Shown here: piece by piece, positions 19,592 to 28,178 of the stretch
Layout of the letters: each line of letters opens with the position of its first letter
Numbering within the stretch: position 1 is the stretch's first letter
Origin: Catellatospora sp. IY07-71
Lineage (GTDB): Bacteria; Actinomycetota; Actinomycetes; Mycobacteriales; Micromonosporaceae
Length of the DNA stretch: 64,000 nucleotides
Direction of reading: 5' to 3'
Assembly: GCF_018326265.1 (NCBI RefSeq)
Contig: NZ_AP023360.1
Span: 1,231,501-1,295,500 of the forward strand
Translations under genes and position numbers: made by a program
Notes under the pieces: model-generated
The model's input: the letters and a program-made list of their open reading frames with translations, nothing else
The model's database searches: none
Told to the model about the DNA's origin: nothing

Positions 19592-20658
19592 GCCACGCCC
19601 TCCAGATTCGGCTTGATCTCGTTGCGCCAGATCTCCTGCCGCACATGCGAAGGCAGGTGGCAGCGCACCCGGTGCCCGCTGGTGCCGGTGAGCTGCAGCT
19701 CGGGCACCACGGTGCGGTCCAGGCCGCCGGTCTGCTCCGCGTACGCGCAGCGCGGGTGGAAGGCGCAGCCCGACGGCACGTTGATCAGCGACGGCGGGGT
19801 GCCCTTGATGGGCAGCAGCCGCTCGGTGACGGCCTGGTCCAGGCGCGGCATCGAGCCGAGCAGACCCCAGGTGTACGGGTGCCCGGGGTTCTCGAAGATC
19901 TCCGTGGCGGTGCCGTACTCGATGCACTTGCCGCCGTACATGACCAGCACGTCGTCGGCCAGCTCGGCGGTGACGCCCAGGTCGTGCGTGATGATGATCA
20001 GCGCGGAGTTGAACTCCCGCTGCAGGTCGCGCATCAGGTCCAGGATCTGCGCCTGCACGGTCACGTCGAGCGCGGTGGTCGGCTCGTCCGCGATCAGCAG
20101 CTCCGGGTCGCAGGACAGCGCCATAGCGATCATGGCGCGCTGGCGCATGCCGCCGGAGAACTGGTGCGGGTAGTCGTCCACGCGCTTGTCCGGCTGCGGG
20201 ATGCCGACCCTGGCCAGCAGGTCGATCGCGTGCTTGCGGGCGACCTTCTTGGACACCTTGTTGTGCACCCGGTAGGCCTCGATGATCTGCGCGCCCACCG
20301 TGTAGTACGGGTGCATCGCCGACAGCGGGTCCTGGAAGATCATCGCCATCCGCTTGCCGCGCAGCCCGCGCACGGTCTCCTGGGAGGAACTGACCAGCTC
20401 CTGGCCGTCCAGCCAGATCTCGCCGGAGATCTTCGCGTTCTTGCGGTGGTAGATGCCGAGGATGCCGAGGCTGGACACGGACTTGCCGGAGCCCGACTCG
20501 CCCACGATGCCCAGCGTCTTGCCCCGCTCCAGCGAGAACGACAGGCCGTCGACGGACTTGACCAGGCCGTCGTCGGTCGGGAAGTGGACCCTCAGGTCGC
20601 GCAGCTCCAGGAATGGAGTCCGGGTCGGATCCTGACGAGGAGAGATCACATTGTTCAT
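19588..20658 (-). CDS. oppD: Oligopeptide ABC transporter ATP-binding protein (OppD type)
   Basis: A 356-residue ATPase of the peptide importer. Walker A is GESGSGKS, the Q-loop is [17 protein letters not shown], the signature is [15 protein letters not shown], and Walker B is [13 protein letters not shown]. The C-terminal part has [13 protein letters not shown]. Its start overlaps the oppB stop by four bases and its stop overlaps the oppF start by four, so the three downstream genes are translationally coupled. Confidence 0.95.
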   Translation of the reverse strand: MNNVISPRQDPTRTPFLELRDLRVHFPTDDGLVKSVDGLSFSLERGKTLGIVGESGSGKSVSSLGILGIYHRKNAKISGEIWLDGQELVSSSQETVRGLRGKRMAMIFQDPLSAMHPYYTVGAQIIEAYRVHNKVSKKVARKHAIDLLARVGIPQPDKRVDDYPHQFSGGMRQRAMIAMALSCDPELLIADEPTTALDVTVQAQILDLMRDLQREFNSALIIITHDLGVTAELADDVLVMYGGKCIEYGTATEIFENPGHPYTWGLLGSMPRLDQAVTERLLPIKGTPPSLINVPSGCAFHPRCAYAEQTGGLDRTVVPELQLTGTSGHRVRCHLPSHVRQEIWRNEIKPNLEGVA

Positions 20659-21668
20659 GACAGCCTCACCCGCGGGTCGACCACCGCGTAGAGCAGATCA
20701 ACGATCAGGTTGGCGACGACGACGAAGAACGCCGCGAACATCGTCACGCCCATGATCTGGGGGAAGTCCTGCTTGCCGATGGCGTCGATGGCGAAGTAGC
20801 CCAGACCCTTCAGCCCGAAGGTGCTCTCGGTCAGGATCGCGCCGCCCAGCAGCAGGCCGACGTCCATACCGAAGATCGTGATGATGGGGGTGAGCGCCGC
20901 GCGCAGGCCGTGCTTGGTGACGACCACGCCCTCGGTCAGACCCTTGGCCCGCGCGGTGCGGACGAAGTCCTCGCCCATGGTGTCGAGCATGCCGGCGCGG
21001 GTGAACCGCGCGTAGGCGGCGGCGTTCAGCAGCGCCAGCGTGATCCAGGGCAGGATCAGGTTGTACGCCCACTCGCCCGGATCATCGGTGAAGTCGGTGT
21101 AGCTGCCGCCGGGCGCCGTCCAGCCCAGCTTGTAACTGATGAAGTACAGCATCATCAGACCGGTGAAGTACGGCGGTAAGGACACGCCTGCCAGCGCACC
21201 GGTCATGGCTGCTCGGTCGAAGAAACTGCCCCGTCTCAGCGCGCTCAGCACGCCGACGGCGACGCCGGTCAGCAACCAGATGATCGAGGCGCCCAGCGCC
21301 AGCGACCCGGTGACCGGGAGCCGGTCCAGCAGGTCGTCCCAGACCGGCTGGTTGGTGCGGAAGGAGTAGCCGAAGCAGGGGGCCGCGCACTGCTCGACAC
21401 CCGTGCCGTAGTCGTACTCGGTGCCGGTGACGACGGCGCCGATCCACCGGCCGTACTGCTCGTAGAGCGGGTCGTAGAAGCCCAGCTTCTCGGCGTAGAT
21501 GCGCTGGGTCTCGGCGTCGGCGGTCTTGCCGACGTACCGGGCGGCGAACGTCTCGGGCGTCGCGCCGGCGAGCCGGGGCAGCCCGAAGAAGATCAGGAAC
21601 GTCGCCAGGCTGACCACGAACAGGATCAGCAGCGCGCCGAGCGTACGGCGAATGATGTATGTGACCAC
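20655..21668 (-). CDS. oppB: Oligopeptide ABC transporter permease (OppB type)
   Basis: A 337-residue inner-membrane permease with six hydrophobic segments, starting with the typical [19 protein letters not shown]. The family EAA-loop region is [19 protein letters not shown], which contacts the ATPases. The large loop between the first two helices (about 35-130) contains CAAPCFG, seen in actinobacterial peptide permeases. The GTG start has no clear ribosome site. A hairpin at 21689-21720 lies just upstream, between it and the binding-protein gene. Confidence 0.94.
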   Translation of the reverse strand: MVTYIIRRTLGALLILFVVSLATFLIFFGLPRLAGATPETFAARYVGKTADAETQRIYAEKLGFYDPLYEQYGRWIGAVVTGTEYDYGTGVEQCAAPCFGYSFRTNQPVWDDLLDRLPVTGSLALGASIIWLLTGVAVGVLSALRRGSFFDRAAMTGALAGVSLPPYFTGLMMLYFISYKLGWTAPGGSYTDFTDDPGEWAYNLILPWITLALLNAAAYARFTRAGMLDTMGEDFVRTARAKGLTEGVVVTKHGLRAALTPIITIFGMDVGLLLGGAILTESTFGLKGLGYFAIDAIGKQDFPQIMGVTMFAAFFVVVANLIVDLLYAVVDPRVRLS

Positions 21669-21688
21669 GATTTTCGGCCCGGGGCGCC

Positions 21689-21720
21689 GGTCCGGCCGGG
21701 CTTCTCAGCCCGGCCGGACC
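21689..21720 (-). promoter_or_regulatory. Intra-operon hairpin between oppA and oppB
   Basis: GGTCCGGCCGGGC (21689-21701) pairs perfectly with GCCCGGCCGGACC (21708-21720) over TTCTCA. Being between the binding-protein gene and the first downstream membrane gene, it could stabilise the upstream message or partly terminate, giving excess binding protein, as known for several ABC operons. The role is inferred. Confidence 0.65.
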
Positions 21721-21793
21721 GGCCCCCCATGTGCCTTCACCTACCTTTGGTGTGTTGCCAGGTGGGTTGGAGCAGATTCGGTTGCCGCGCGGA

Positions 21794-23551
21794 TTACTGC
21801 GCGACGCCCATGGAGAGGTAGTCGTACTGACCGAACGCCTCGTTGACGAAGACGTTGGTCACGCCCTTGCCACGCAGGGTCAGGGCCTTCGACCAGACAC
21901 CCGGCAGGATGACGGCCTCCTCCATGACGCGCTTGTCGATCTGCGCCCACAGAGCTTCACGCTTCTTGACGTCCGTCTCGGCCAGAGCCTGGTCGATCAG
22001 CTGGTCGACCTCGGGGATCATGACGGAGAGGTTGGACGAGCCACCCGAGTCACGGATGACGCGGCTGTCGACGATCTGCGACAGGAAGCCGTAGCCGTCG
22101 TTCCAGTCGGCGCCCCAGCCGTTGGTCATCAGACCGAGGCCGGTGGTCGGGCTGTTGCGGTAGGACGGCTTGCCCGCGTAGAGCGAGAAGTAGTCGCCGA
22201 CCGGGAAGCCCTTGATGGTGACCTTGATGCCGACCTTGGCCAGCGCCTGCTGGAACGCCTCGGCGGTCGCCTTCTCCTTGGGACGCTCGGCCCGGAAGCC
22301 CATGGTGATCTCGAAGCCGTCCGGCTTGCCGCAAGCGGTCAGCGCGGCCTTGGCCTTCTCGACGTCACCCTTGTTGTCCGCGCCCGCCGGGTAGACGTTG
22401 GTCGGCGCGTAGCCCGGGATCTGGGGCGGCATGATGCTGGTGGCGATCTGGCCACCGGCGAACTCGCCACCGAACGCGGCCTGGTACGAGGTGCGGTCCA
22501 TCGCGTACATCACGGCCTTGCGGCACTCGATGTTGTCGAGCGGAGCGACCTTCGGGTTGATCGAGGTGTACCACAGGCGGGCGACGGCCGGGTTGTCGGC
22601 GTACGCCTTGATCGCCGGGTCCTGCAGGACCTTCGGCAGCGCGGCCGGCTGCACGCCGGTGCCCGCGATGTCGACGTGCAGGTCGCCGGAGATCAGCTGG
22701 TTGTCGATGTCGTCGGCGTTCAGGCCGATCTTGACGTCGTACGCGTCCGGCAGCGCCTTGCGGTTCGGGTCGGTCGCCGGGTCCCAGTTCGGGTTGCGCT
22801 TGAGGGTGAAGCCCTTGCCCGCCTCGTACTTGTCGAACATGTACGGGCCGGAGGAGACGACGTGCTCCTTGTACTTCACACCGGTGTCAGCCTTCGCGGG
22901 CACCGGCACGGTCGCCGGCAGCATCGCGAAGTAGTCGAAGCCGCCGAAGGCCTGCTTCAGGTGGAAGACGATGGTCTGGTCGTCCGGGGTCTCGATCGCC
23001 TTGGTGTCGGCGGCCTTGTCCTTGAACGGGCCCTTGTAGGTGGCCTCGAGGTCCAGGAAGTCGTTGAAGTAGGTGTAGCCGTTGACCAGCACCTCCTTGT
23101 CCATGGACCGCATGACCGCGTACTTCACGTCCTTCGACGTGATCGGGGTGCCGTCCTCGAACTTCACACCCGCACGGAGCTTGTAGGTCCAGGTCTTGCC
23201 GCCGTCGCTGGGCACGCCCAGGCTCTCGGCGAGGTCCGGGACGAGCTCCGAGCTGGCCGAACCGGCCGCCGGCTTGAACATGACCAGCGAACGGCCGTAG
23301 AGGCGCAGCAGGTTCCAGGAGAGGCCGTAGTAGGTGTCGCCGGGGTCGACCGAGTCCCAGTCCGACGAGATGGCCATCTTGAGCGTGCCACCCTTCTTGT
23401 CAGAAGGGTTGAAGACCGCGGTGAGCGCGGCGTTGAACTCCGGCTTCACCTCCGTGGGCTTCGGAGTGTCGTCACCGGTGCCGCAGGCCGCGGTCACCGC
23501 GAGTGCGAAGACGGCCGTGGTCGCCGCAAGCACCCTTCCCTTGTTTCTCAC
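21794..23551 (-). CDS. oppA: Oligopeptide-binding lipoprotein (OppA type)
   Basis: A 585-residue extracellular solute-binding protein, family 5. Signal peptide MRNKGRVLAATTAVFALAVT ends in lipobox AAC (Cys23). The domain includes GGTLKMAISSDWDSVDPGD, TYKLRAGVKFEDGTPITSKD, AVMRSMDK, KAVMYAMDRTSYQAAFGG and GWGADWNDGYGFLSQIVDS, the C-terminal pattern of peptide binders. GTG start with GGAGGAAG upstream. It stands between oppC and oppB, an order less usual than A-B-C-D-F. Confidence 0.95.
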   Translation of the reverse strand: MRNKGRVLAATTAVFALAVTAACGTGDDTPKPTEVKPEFNAALTAVFNPSDKKGGTLKMAISSDWDSVDPGDTYYGLSWNLLRLYGRSLVMFKPAAGSASSELVPDLAESLGVPSDGGKTWTYKLRAGVKFEDGTPITSKDVKYAVMRSMDKEVLVNGYTYFNDFLDLEATYKGPFKDKAADTKAIETPDDQTIVFHLKQAFGGFDYFAMLPATVPVPAKADTGVKYKEHVVSSGPYMFDKYEAGKGFTLKRNPNWDPATDPNRKALPDAYDVKIGLNADDIDNQLISGDLHVDIAGTGVQPAALPKVLQDPAIKAYADNPAVARLWYTSINPKVAPLDNIECRKAVMYAMDRTSYQAAFGGEFAGGQIATSIMPPQIPGYAPTNVYPAGADNKGDVEKAKAALTACGKPDGFEITMGFRAERPKEKATAEAFQQALAKVGIKVTIKGFPVGDYFSLYAGKPSYRNSPTTGLGLMTNGWGADWNDGYGFLSQIVDSRVIRDSGGSSNLSVMIPEVDQLIDQALAETDVKKREALWAQIDKRVMEEAVILPGVWSKALTLRGKGVTNVFVNEAFGQYDYLSMGVAQ

Positions 23552-23621
23552 TAACTTCCTCCCTGGGGGGAACGGTCCGTGTCTCGAACCGCGCTTGGGT
23601 GGTAATGCCTGGCTGGGTCCG

Positions 23622-24635
23622 TCAGCGCTTGCTCTTGGGGTCGAGCGCGTCGCGGAGGCCGTCGCCGAACAGGTTGAAGGCCAGCACGGTGATGAAGATC
23701 GCCATGCCGGGGAAGAACATGAAGTGCGGCACGGTGTAGTTGCGGGCCGCGTCGGCGAGCAGGCCGCCCCAGGTCACGCCGGGCTCGCCGACGACCTGGC
23801 GCTGCACGCCCACGCCGAGGAAGGACAGCGCCGCCTCGAACAGCACGTTCGTCGGGATCAGCAGCGTGGCGTACACCAGGATCGGGGCCACCAGGTTGGG
23901 CAGCATCTCCTTGACGATGATGTACGGGCCGCGGGCGCCCAGGCTGCGGGCGGCGTCGACGAACTCGCGCTCGCGCAGCGACAGGGTCTGGCCGCGCACG
24001 ATGCGAGCCATGTACGGCCAGTTGAAGAAGCCGATGATGAAGATGAGCAGGGCGATGCGCAGCGAGTTGCCGGACAGCCCGAACGCCCGGTCGGGCAGCA
24101 CGCCGACCAGCGCGATAGCGAACAGCAACAGCGGGAACGCCAGGAAGATGTCCATCAGGCGGCTGATCACGGTGTCGACGAAGCCGCCGAAGAAGCCGGC
24201 GATCACGCCGAGGGTGGAGCCGATCACCACGGAGACCAGCGTCGCCAGGAACGCGATCAGCAGCGACACCCGGGCGCCGTAGACGACCTCGCTGAACAGG
24301 TCGCGGCCGTTCTGCGGCTCCAGGCCGAACAGGAAGTCGCCGCTGATGCCGCTGTTCTCGAAGAACAGGAAGTCGCCGCGGGGCAGACCGCCCAGCTCCG
24401 GCGCGAGCAGGGTGTTGTCCTGGTGGAACTCGTTCGGCGGGTGCCCGAACCAGCCGACGATCAGCGGGGCGAACACCGCCATGAGGATGAGCAGGATCAC
24501 GACGACGCCACCGGTCATGGCCGCCTTGTCGCGCTTGAGGCGCGTCCAGGCGATGCGGCCGAGCGAGCGCCCTTCGATCGCCTTGACTGGCGCCTGGGTC
24601 GCCTCGGGGGCCGAGGTGTCGGTTGACGTGGCCAT
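23622..24635 (-). CDS. oppC: Oligopeptide ABC transporter permease (OppC type)
   Basis: A 337-residue inner-membrane permease with an N-terminal cytoplasmic tail, the OppC_N region (SLGRIAWTRLKRDKAAMTGG) and about six membrane helices. The coupling loop is REREFVDAARSLGARGPYIIVKEMLPNL. The ATG at 24635 is chosen because GGAGG lies ten bases upstream; a longer frame adds Arg-rich sequence with no homologous look. It is the first gene of the operon, so the promoter lies in the 24636-25017 gap. Confidence 0.94.
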   Translation of the reverse strand: MATSTDTSAPEATQAPVKAIEGRSLGRIAWTRLKRDKAAMTGGVVVILLILMAVFAPLIVGWFGHPPNEFHQDNTLLAPELGGLPRGDFLFFENSGISGDFLFGLEPQNGRDLFSEVVYGARVSLLIAFLATLVSVVIGSTLGVIAGFFGGFVDTVISRLMDIFLAFPLLLFAIALVGVLPDRAFGLSGNSLRIALLIFIIGFFNWPYMARIVRGQTLSLREREFVDAARSLGARGPYIIVKEMLPNLVAPILVYATLLIPTNVLFEAALSFLGVGVQRQVVGEPGVTWGGLLADAARNYTVPHFMFFPGMAIFITVLAFNLFGDGLRDALDPKSKR

Positions 24636-25017
24636 GAACGGGCTGCCTCCCCCGCGGAGGCCCACGGTGCACCACCGTCTCGCCCCTGCTGGGCGGGACC
24701 GGTGCGCCGCGCGCGACATCCGCTCGGTTGTTACCTGCGTGATTCGCGCCGCCCGACCCTCTCTCCACCGTGGGGGCGGTCGGATGACAGGGCGACCGCG
24801 GTGGAGTGTGGTGCACGCCACCGCATGATCAGAGCATTCTTCGCGACCAAACGCTGCGTCAAGTTTGCGCAGTGCCTGTAACCAAGTTCAGGCCGGGCCG
24901 TGATGGTGGCGTTATAAAAATCGGACGCCATGCTAAGTAAAAATCGCAGGTGACAGCCGCAAAGGCATTGGCCTATGCGAATTTCTGCCGTTCCGGCCGA
25001 CGTTGTCAGCGGCCCGG
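24636..25017. other. Intergenic region upstream of the opp operon
   Basis: 382 bases between oppC and recR, both on the minus strand. It is locally AT-rich for this genome around 24911-24960 (GTTATAAAAATC, TAAGTAAAAATC). On the minus strand TTGACG (24862-24857) followed 16 bases later by AGAATG is a weak sigma-70-like candidate for opp transcription. I see no gene and no strong hairpin. Confidence 0.35.
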
Positions 25018-25611
25018 CTACAGGGTCCGGCGTCCCTCGAAGGCGCGACCGAGAGTGATCTCGTCGGCGTACTCCAGGTCGCCGCCCACCGGCAGGCCGC
25101 TCGCCAGCCGGGACACCGTGATCCCCATCGGCTTGACCATGAGCGCGAGATAGGTCGCGGTGGCCTCACCCTCGGTGTTCGGGTCGGTGGCCAGGATGAG
25201 CTCGGTGACCGCGCCGGAGCTGAGCCGCGCCATCAGCTCGCGGATGCGCAGGTGGTCGGGCCCGATGCCCTCCAGCGGATTGATCGCCCCGCCGAGCACG
25301 TGGTACCGGCCGCGGAACTCGTTGGTCCGCTCGATCGCGACCACGTCCTTGGGCTCCTCGACCACGCACAGCGCGTCGTCGCGGCGCCGCGGGTCACGGC
25401 AGATGCGGCACTGCTCCTCCTCGGCGACGTTGAAGCAGAGCACGCAGAAGCGCACCTGCTCCTTCACCCGGGTGAGCGCGGCGGCCAGCCGCTTGATGTC
25501 CGTCGGATCGGCCGAGAGCACGTGGAACGCGATGCGCTGGGCGCTCTTGGGCCCCACTCCGGGGAGCCGGCCGAGCTCGTCGATCAGATCCTGGATCGCG
25601 CCTTCGTACAC
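25018..25611 (-). CDS. recR: Recombination mediator RecR
   Basis: A 197-residue DNA-repair protein that with RecO loads RecA at gaps. The N-terminal helix-hairpin-helix is [18 protein letters not shown] (14-30). The zinc finger is Cys56, Cys59, Cys68, Cys71 (CVLC, CRIC). The TOPRIM domain begins near [14 protein letters not shown] and includes [17 protein letters not shown]. Full family length. GTG start. It follows ybaB by 12 bases, the usual ybaB-recR pair, but dnaX, normally just upstream, is 7 kb away on the other strand. Confidence 0.97.
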   Translation of the reverse strand: MYEGAIQDLIDELGRLPGVGPKSAQRIAFHVLSADPTDIKRLAAALTRVKEQVRFCVLCFNVAEEEQCRICRDPRRRDDALCVVEEPKDVVAIERTNEFRGRYHVLGGAINPLEGIGPDHLRIRELMARLSSGAVTELILATDPNTEGEATATYLALMVKPMGITVSRLASGLPVGGDLEYADEITLGRAFEGRRTL

Positions 25612-25623
25612 GGCGGGCCGGGC

Positions 25624-25953
25624 CTAGAAGGGAAGGCCCATGCCGCCGAGACCGGCGGAGAGCGGACCCATCTTCTGCTCGGTGAGCTTGCGCACCTCGT
25701 CGGCGGCGTTCGTGATCGCGGCCGCGACCAGGTCCTCCAGCGTCTCCACGTCCTCCGGGTCGACCGCCTTCGGGTCGATGGAGATCTTGCGGAACTCACC
25801 GGAGCCGCTCATCGTGACGGTGACCAGGCCGCCCCCGGACGTGCCGGTGACCTCGGCCTCGGCCAGCGCCGCCTGCGCCGATGCCAGCTGCTGCTGCATC
25901 TTCTGCGCCTGCTTCATCAGCTGCTGCATGTTCGGCTGTCCACCCGGCCGCAT
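25624..25953 (-). CDS. ybaB: Nucleoid-associated protein, YbaB/EbfC family
   Basis: A 109-residue small DNA-binding protein. The long N-terminal helix [20 protein letters not shown] and the central strand region [20 protein letters not shown], then [19 protein letters not shown], are characteristic. It forms homodimeric tweezers that bind DNA and is generally co-transcribed with recR. ATG start. The SRP RNA gene, on the same strand, lies 95 bases upstream of it. Confidence 0.95.
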   Translation of the reverse strand: MRPGGQPNMQQLMKQAQKMQQQLASAQAALAEAEVTGTSGGGLVTVTMSGSGEFRKISIDPKAVDPEDVETLEDLVAAAITNAADEVRKLTEQKMGPLSAGLGGMGLPF

Positions 25954-26047
25954 CGCCGCACTCCCCTGTCCACCGACGTCTGCTGTCGCCCTCAGCCTAG
26001 ACCCCGGGACCGTCAGTGCCGGATCCCAGCGCGGGGGGCGGACATGA

Positions 26048-26135
26048 AGGGCCCCCGTGCACCCGGTATTGCCTGCTTATCCTTGCTGCCTTCCGGCCCT
26101 GGGGAGGTTCGCAGGGTGCCGCCGCACGGGGGCTG
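26048..26135 (-). ncRNA. ffs: Small SRP RNA (4.5S type)
   Basis: On the minus strand AGCCCCCGTGCGGC (5' arm) pairs with GCACGGGGGCCC (3' arm), enclosing CAGGGCCGGAAGGCAGCAAG and GGATAAGCAGG, which matches the conserved apical hairpin of bacterial SRP RNA bound by Ffh. About 88 bases, the short form expected in actinobacteria. It sits between ybaB and a serine tRNA, a location common in this phylum. The exact ends are estimated from the stem. Confidence 0.9.
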
Positions 26136-26195
26136 CTTCACTGTACCCGGCGGGGGTGAGCGCAATGCGCCGGACCCCGCATGTATTCTTTCCGC

Positions 26196-26283
26196 GGAGG
26201 ATTCGCCTAGAGGCCTAGGGCGCACGCTTGGAAAGCGTGTTGGGATAAAACCCTCACGAGTTCGAATCTCGTATCCTCCGCCA
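26196..26283 (+). tRNA. tRNA-Ser (GGA)
   Basis: Acceptor GGAGGAT (26196-26202) pairs with ATCCTCC, followed by G and an encoded CCA. The anticodon loop is TTGGAAA with GGA. The long variable arm (GTTGGGATAAAACCCTCAC) is typical of class II serine tRNAs. T-loop GTTCGAATC is present. Confidence 0.97.
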
Positions 26284-26304
26284 CCAGCGCAGACGCGCTC
26301 ACGA

Positions 26305-26335
26305 CAGGCCCCGCTCCGGCTCGGAGCGGGGCCTG
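26305..26335 (+). terminator. Hairpin after tRNA-Ser (GGA)
   Basis: CAGGCCCCGCTCCG and CGGAGCGGGGCCTG form a perfect 14-bp stem with loop GCT, 21 bases past the tRNA. Confidence 0.8.
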
Positions 26336-26584
26336 CTCCGTTCCGCCCCGCATCCCCCGCCCCTGCTCGCCCGTTGCTTCCAGGGCCGGGACGTCCGAGC
26401 AGAAAATCTTCGGACCGGATTATGCCGGTGGTTTGACCCGTTCTGGGGTTTCCTGGGCGCACTATCGCGCATAAAACAGCCTCAAACTGGATAAATATGG
26501 GCCATCCGAAACCCGAGAAGGGCTCAACGTGAAGTGGCCATCACGGAAAGTAGTCGTATAGTCGAGTGCACGACCTCACCCCCG

Positions 26585-26600
26585 GTGAGTGTCAACTCAC
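26585..26600. promoter_or_regulatory. Short inverted repeat upstream of the 26627 gene
   Basis: GTGAGT and ACTCAC flank GTCA, 26 bases before the start codon of the secreted-protein gene. It could be a small operator or part of the 5' leader. Short enough that chance is possible. The rest of 26336-26626 holds no gene that I can support. Confidence 0.3.
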
Positions 26601-26626
26601 AGGCCGTGTCTACCAGGAGGACAGTC

Positions 26627-27172
26627 ATGCGTGGAGCATTCGCCCTCGCGACCGTCATGATGCTGAGCGGCGTCGCGTGCGCCGCCCAGTCGACACAGGC
26701 CCGGACCACCCCCGCTCAGGGAGTGGTCGCCAGCGCCACCGCCGTCGCTCAGGGCCCCGACATCGTTCACTTCCAGGGCGTGCGTGACGTGCGCTTCGGC
26801 GCGAGCCGCGTTGAGCTCGGCAGCCGCCTGGACCAGTCCCGCGCCGGCTGCAGCTCGCAGGTCACCGGCATGCCGCAGGGCAACCTCGTCTTCGCCGCCG
26901 ACGACCGCCTGGTGATGATGTGGTTCGACGCCCCGCTGCACACCCCCGAGGGCATCAGCACCGGCAGCGCCCTGCAGGACGTGCGGGCGGCGTACCCCGG
27001 CGCACAGGTGCTGACCGCACCGGCGGGCAGCCACCGCTTCGACGGCCTGCTGATCACCCAGGGCGACCGCGGCTACCTGTTCCTCCACGACGGAGTCACC
27101 GTGCAGAAGGCCGTCGCCGGCTACGGCGACTACCTGACGCGGCTCTTCAATACCGGTTTCGGTTCCTGCTGA
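26627..27172 (+). CDS. Small secreted protein of unknown function
   Basis: A 181-residue exported protein. The ATG at 26627 has AGGAGG six bases upstream, overriding longer upstream frames. The signal peptide is MRGAFALATVMMLSGVACAA; it may be cleaved by ordinary signal peptidase, since the lipobox is imperfect (Gly at -3). The mature domain has DVRFGASRVELGSRLDQSRAG, RLVMMWFDAP, GSALQDVRAAYPGAQV and VAGYGDYLTRLFNTGFGSC. The pattern resembles actinobacterial secreted proteins that contain a repeated G-x-S-x-x-(D/E)-(L/V) helix motif. Two cysteines (GCSS, GSC) may pair. No characterised homolog is known to me. It sits between two serine tRNAs. Confidence 0.8.
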   Translation: MRGAFALATVMMLSGVACAAQSTQARTTPAQGVVASATAVAQGPDIVHFQGVRDVRFGASRVELGSRLDQSRAGCSSQVTGMPQGNLVFAADDRLVMMWFDAPLHTPEGISTGSALQDVRAAYPGAQVLTAPAGSHRFDGLLITQGDRGYLFLHDGVTVQKAVAGYGDYLTRLFNTGFGSC

Positions 27173-27194
27173 ACCCTCGTGTAGAGTCTGCGGC

Positions 27195-27284
27195 GGTGGT
27201 GTGTCCGAGTGGCCTAAGGAGCACGCCTCGAAAGCGTGTGAGGGTTTACGCCCTCCGCGGGTTCAAATCCCGCCGCCACCGCCA
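27195..27284 (+). tRNA. tRNA-Ser (CGA)
   Basis: Acceptor GGTGGTG (27195-27201) pairs with CGCCACC including one G-T pair, followed by G and an encoded CCA. Anticodon loop CTCGAAA gives CGA. A long variable arm and GTTCAAATC T-loop are present. Confidence 0.97.
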
Positions 27285-27287
27285 AGT

Positions 27288-27327
27288 CAGCACGCCCGGC
27301 AGGTCCGCGAGGACGCCGGGCGTGCTG
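27288..27327 (+). terminator. Hairpin after tRNA-Ser (CGA)
   Basis: CAGCACGCCCGGC and GCCGGGCGTGCTG form a 13-bp perfect stem immediately after the tRNA, over a 14-base loop. Confidence 0.75.
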
Positions 27328-27398
27328 CGTCTCCGGGCCCGATCCGGGCCGTGGTGATCTGCTGACCGGCCGCCGCGGGCCCGTGGGATGATCGGCGC

Positions 27399-28109
27399 AT
27401 GAGTACGCACATCGGCGCCAAGCCCGGAGAGATCGCGGACCGGGTCCTCATGCCGGGCGACCCGCTGCGGGCGAAATGGATCGCGGAGACCTACCTCGAG
27501 GACGCCAAGTGCTACTCGACGGTGCGCAACATGTTCGGTTTCACCGGCACCTACCAGGGCACCCGGGTCTCCGTGCAGGGTTCGGGCATGGGCATGCCCT
27601 CGGCGTCCATCTACGCCCACGAGCTGATCAACGAGTACGGCGTGAAGACCCTGATCCGGGTCGGTTCGTGCGGGGCGCTCGCCGACTCGCTCAACCTGCG
27701 GGACGTGGTGGCCGCCATCGGCTCCAGCACCGACTCGAACATGAACCGGATGCGCTTCGACGGTCTCATCGACTACGCCCCGGTGGCGAACTTCGAGCTG
27801 CTGCGCACCGCGGTCGACGTGGCCGCGCAGCGCGGCATCAGCATGCGCGTCGGCCCGATCCTGGCCGCGGACGCCTTCTACACCGACCGCCCCGACCTCT
27901 ACGACACGCTCGCCGACTACGGCGTGCTCGCGGTGGAGATGGAGTCGGCGGCGCTGTACACGATCGCGGCCCGCTACGACGCGCGGGCGCTGACCCTGCT
28001 CACCGTCAGCGACCACATCAAGCGCGGCGAGGCCACCACCGCCCAGGAGCGGGAGCAGACCTTCTCCCAGATGGTCGAGATCGCCCTGGACACGGTCGTC
28101 GCCTCCTGA
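27399..28109 (+). CDS. deoD: Purine-nucleoside phosphorylase DeoD
   Basis: A 236-residue enzyme of the hexameric trimeric-type nucleoside phosphorylase family 1. It splits purine (deoxy)ribonucleosides with phosphate into base and ribose-1-phosphate for salvage. Seen: [13 protein letters not shown] (phosphate site), [27 protein letters not shown], the substrate-binding [15 protein letters not shown], and the catalytic Asp in [10 protein letters not shown]. Full length. A strong terminator follows, so it is monocistronic. Confidence 0.96.
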   Translation: MSTHIGAKPGEIADRVLMPGDPLRAKWIAETYLEDAKCYSTVRNMFGFTGTYQGTRVSVQGSGMGMPSASIYAHELINEYGVKTLIRVGSCGALADSLNLRDVVAAIGSSTDSNMNRMRFDGLIDYAPVANFELLRTAVDVAAQRGISMRVGPILAADAFYTDRPDLYDTLADYGVLAVEMESAALYTIAARYDARALTLLTVSDHIKRGEATTAQEREQTFSQMVEIALDTVVAS

Positions 28110-28125
28110 CGGCGTACCAGACGCC

Positions 28126-28163
28126 GGAGGCCCCCGCCCGCGAATCCGCGGCCGGGGGCCTCC
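28126..28163. terminator. Bidirectional terminator between deoD and the DUF6114 gene
   Basis: GGAGGCCCCCG (28126-28136) pairs with CGGGGGCCTCC (28153-28163), followed on the plus strand by TTGTTTC. It separates two convergent genes. Confidence 0.88.
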
Positions 28164-28178
28164 TTGTTTCCTGCCTGA

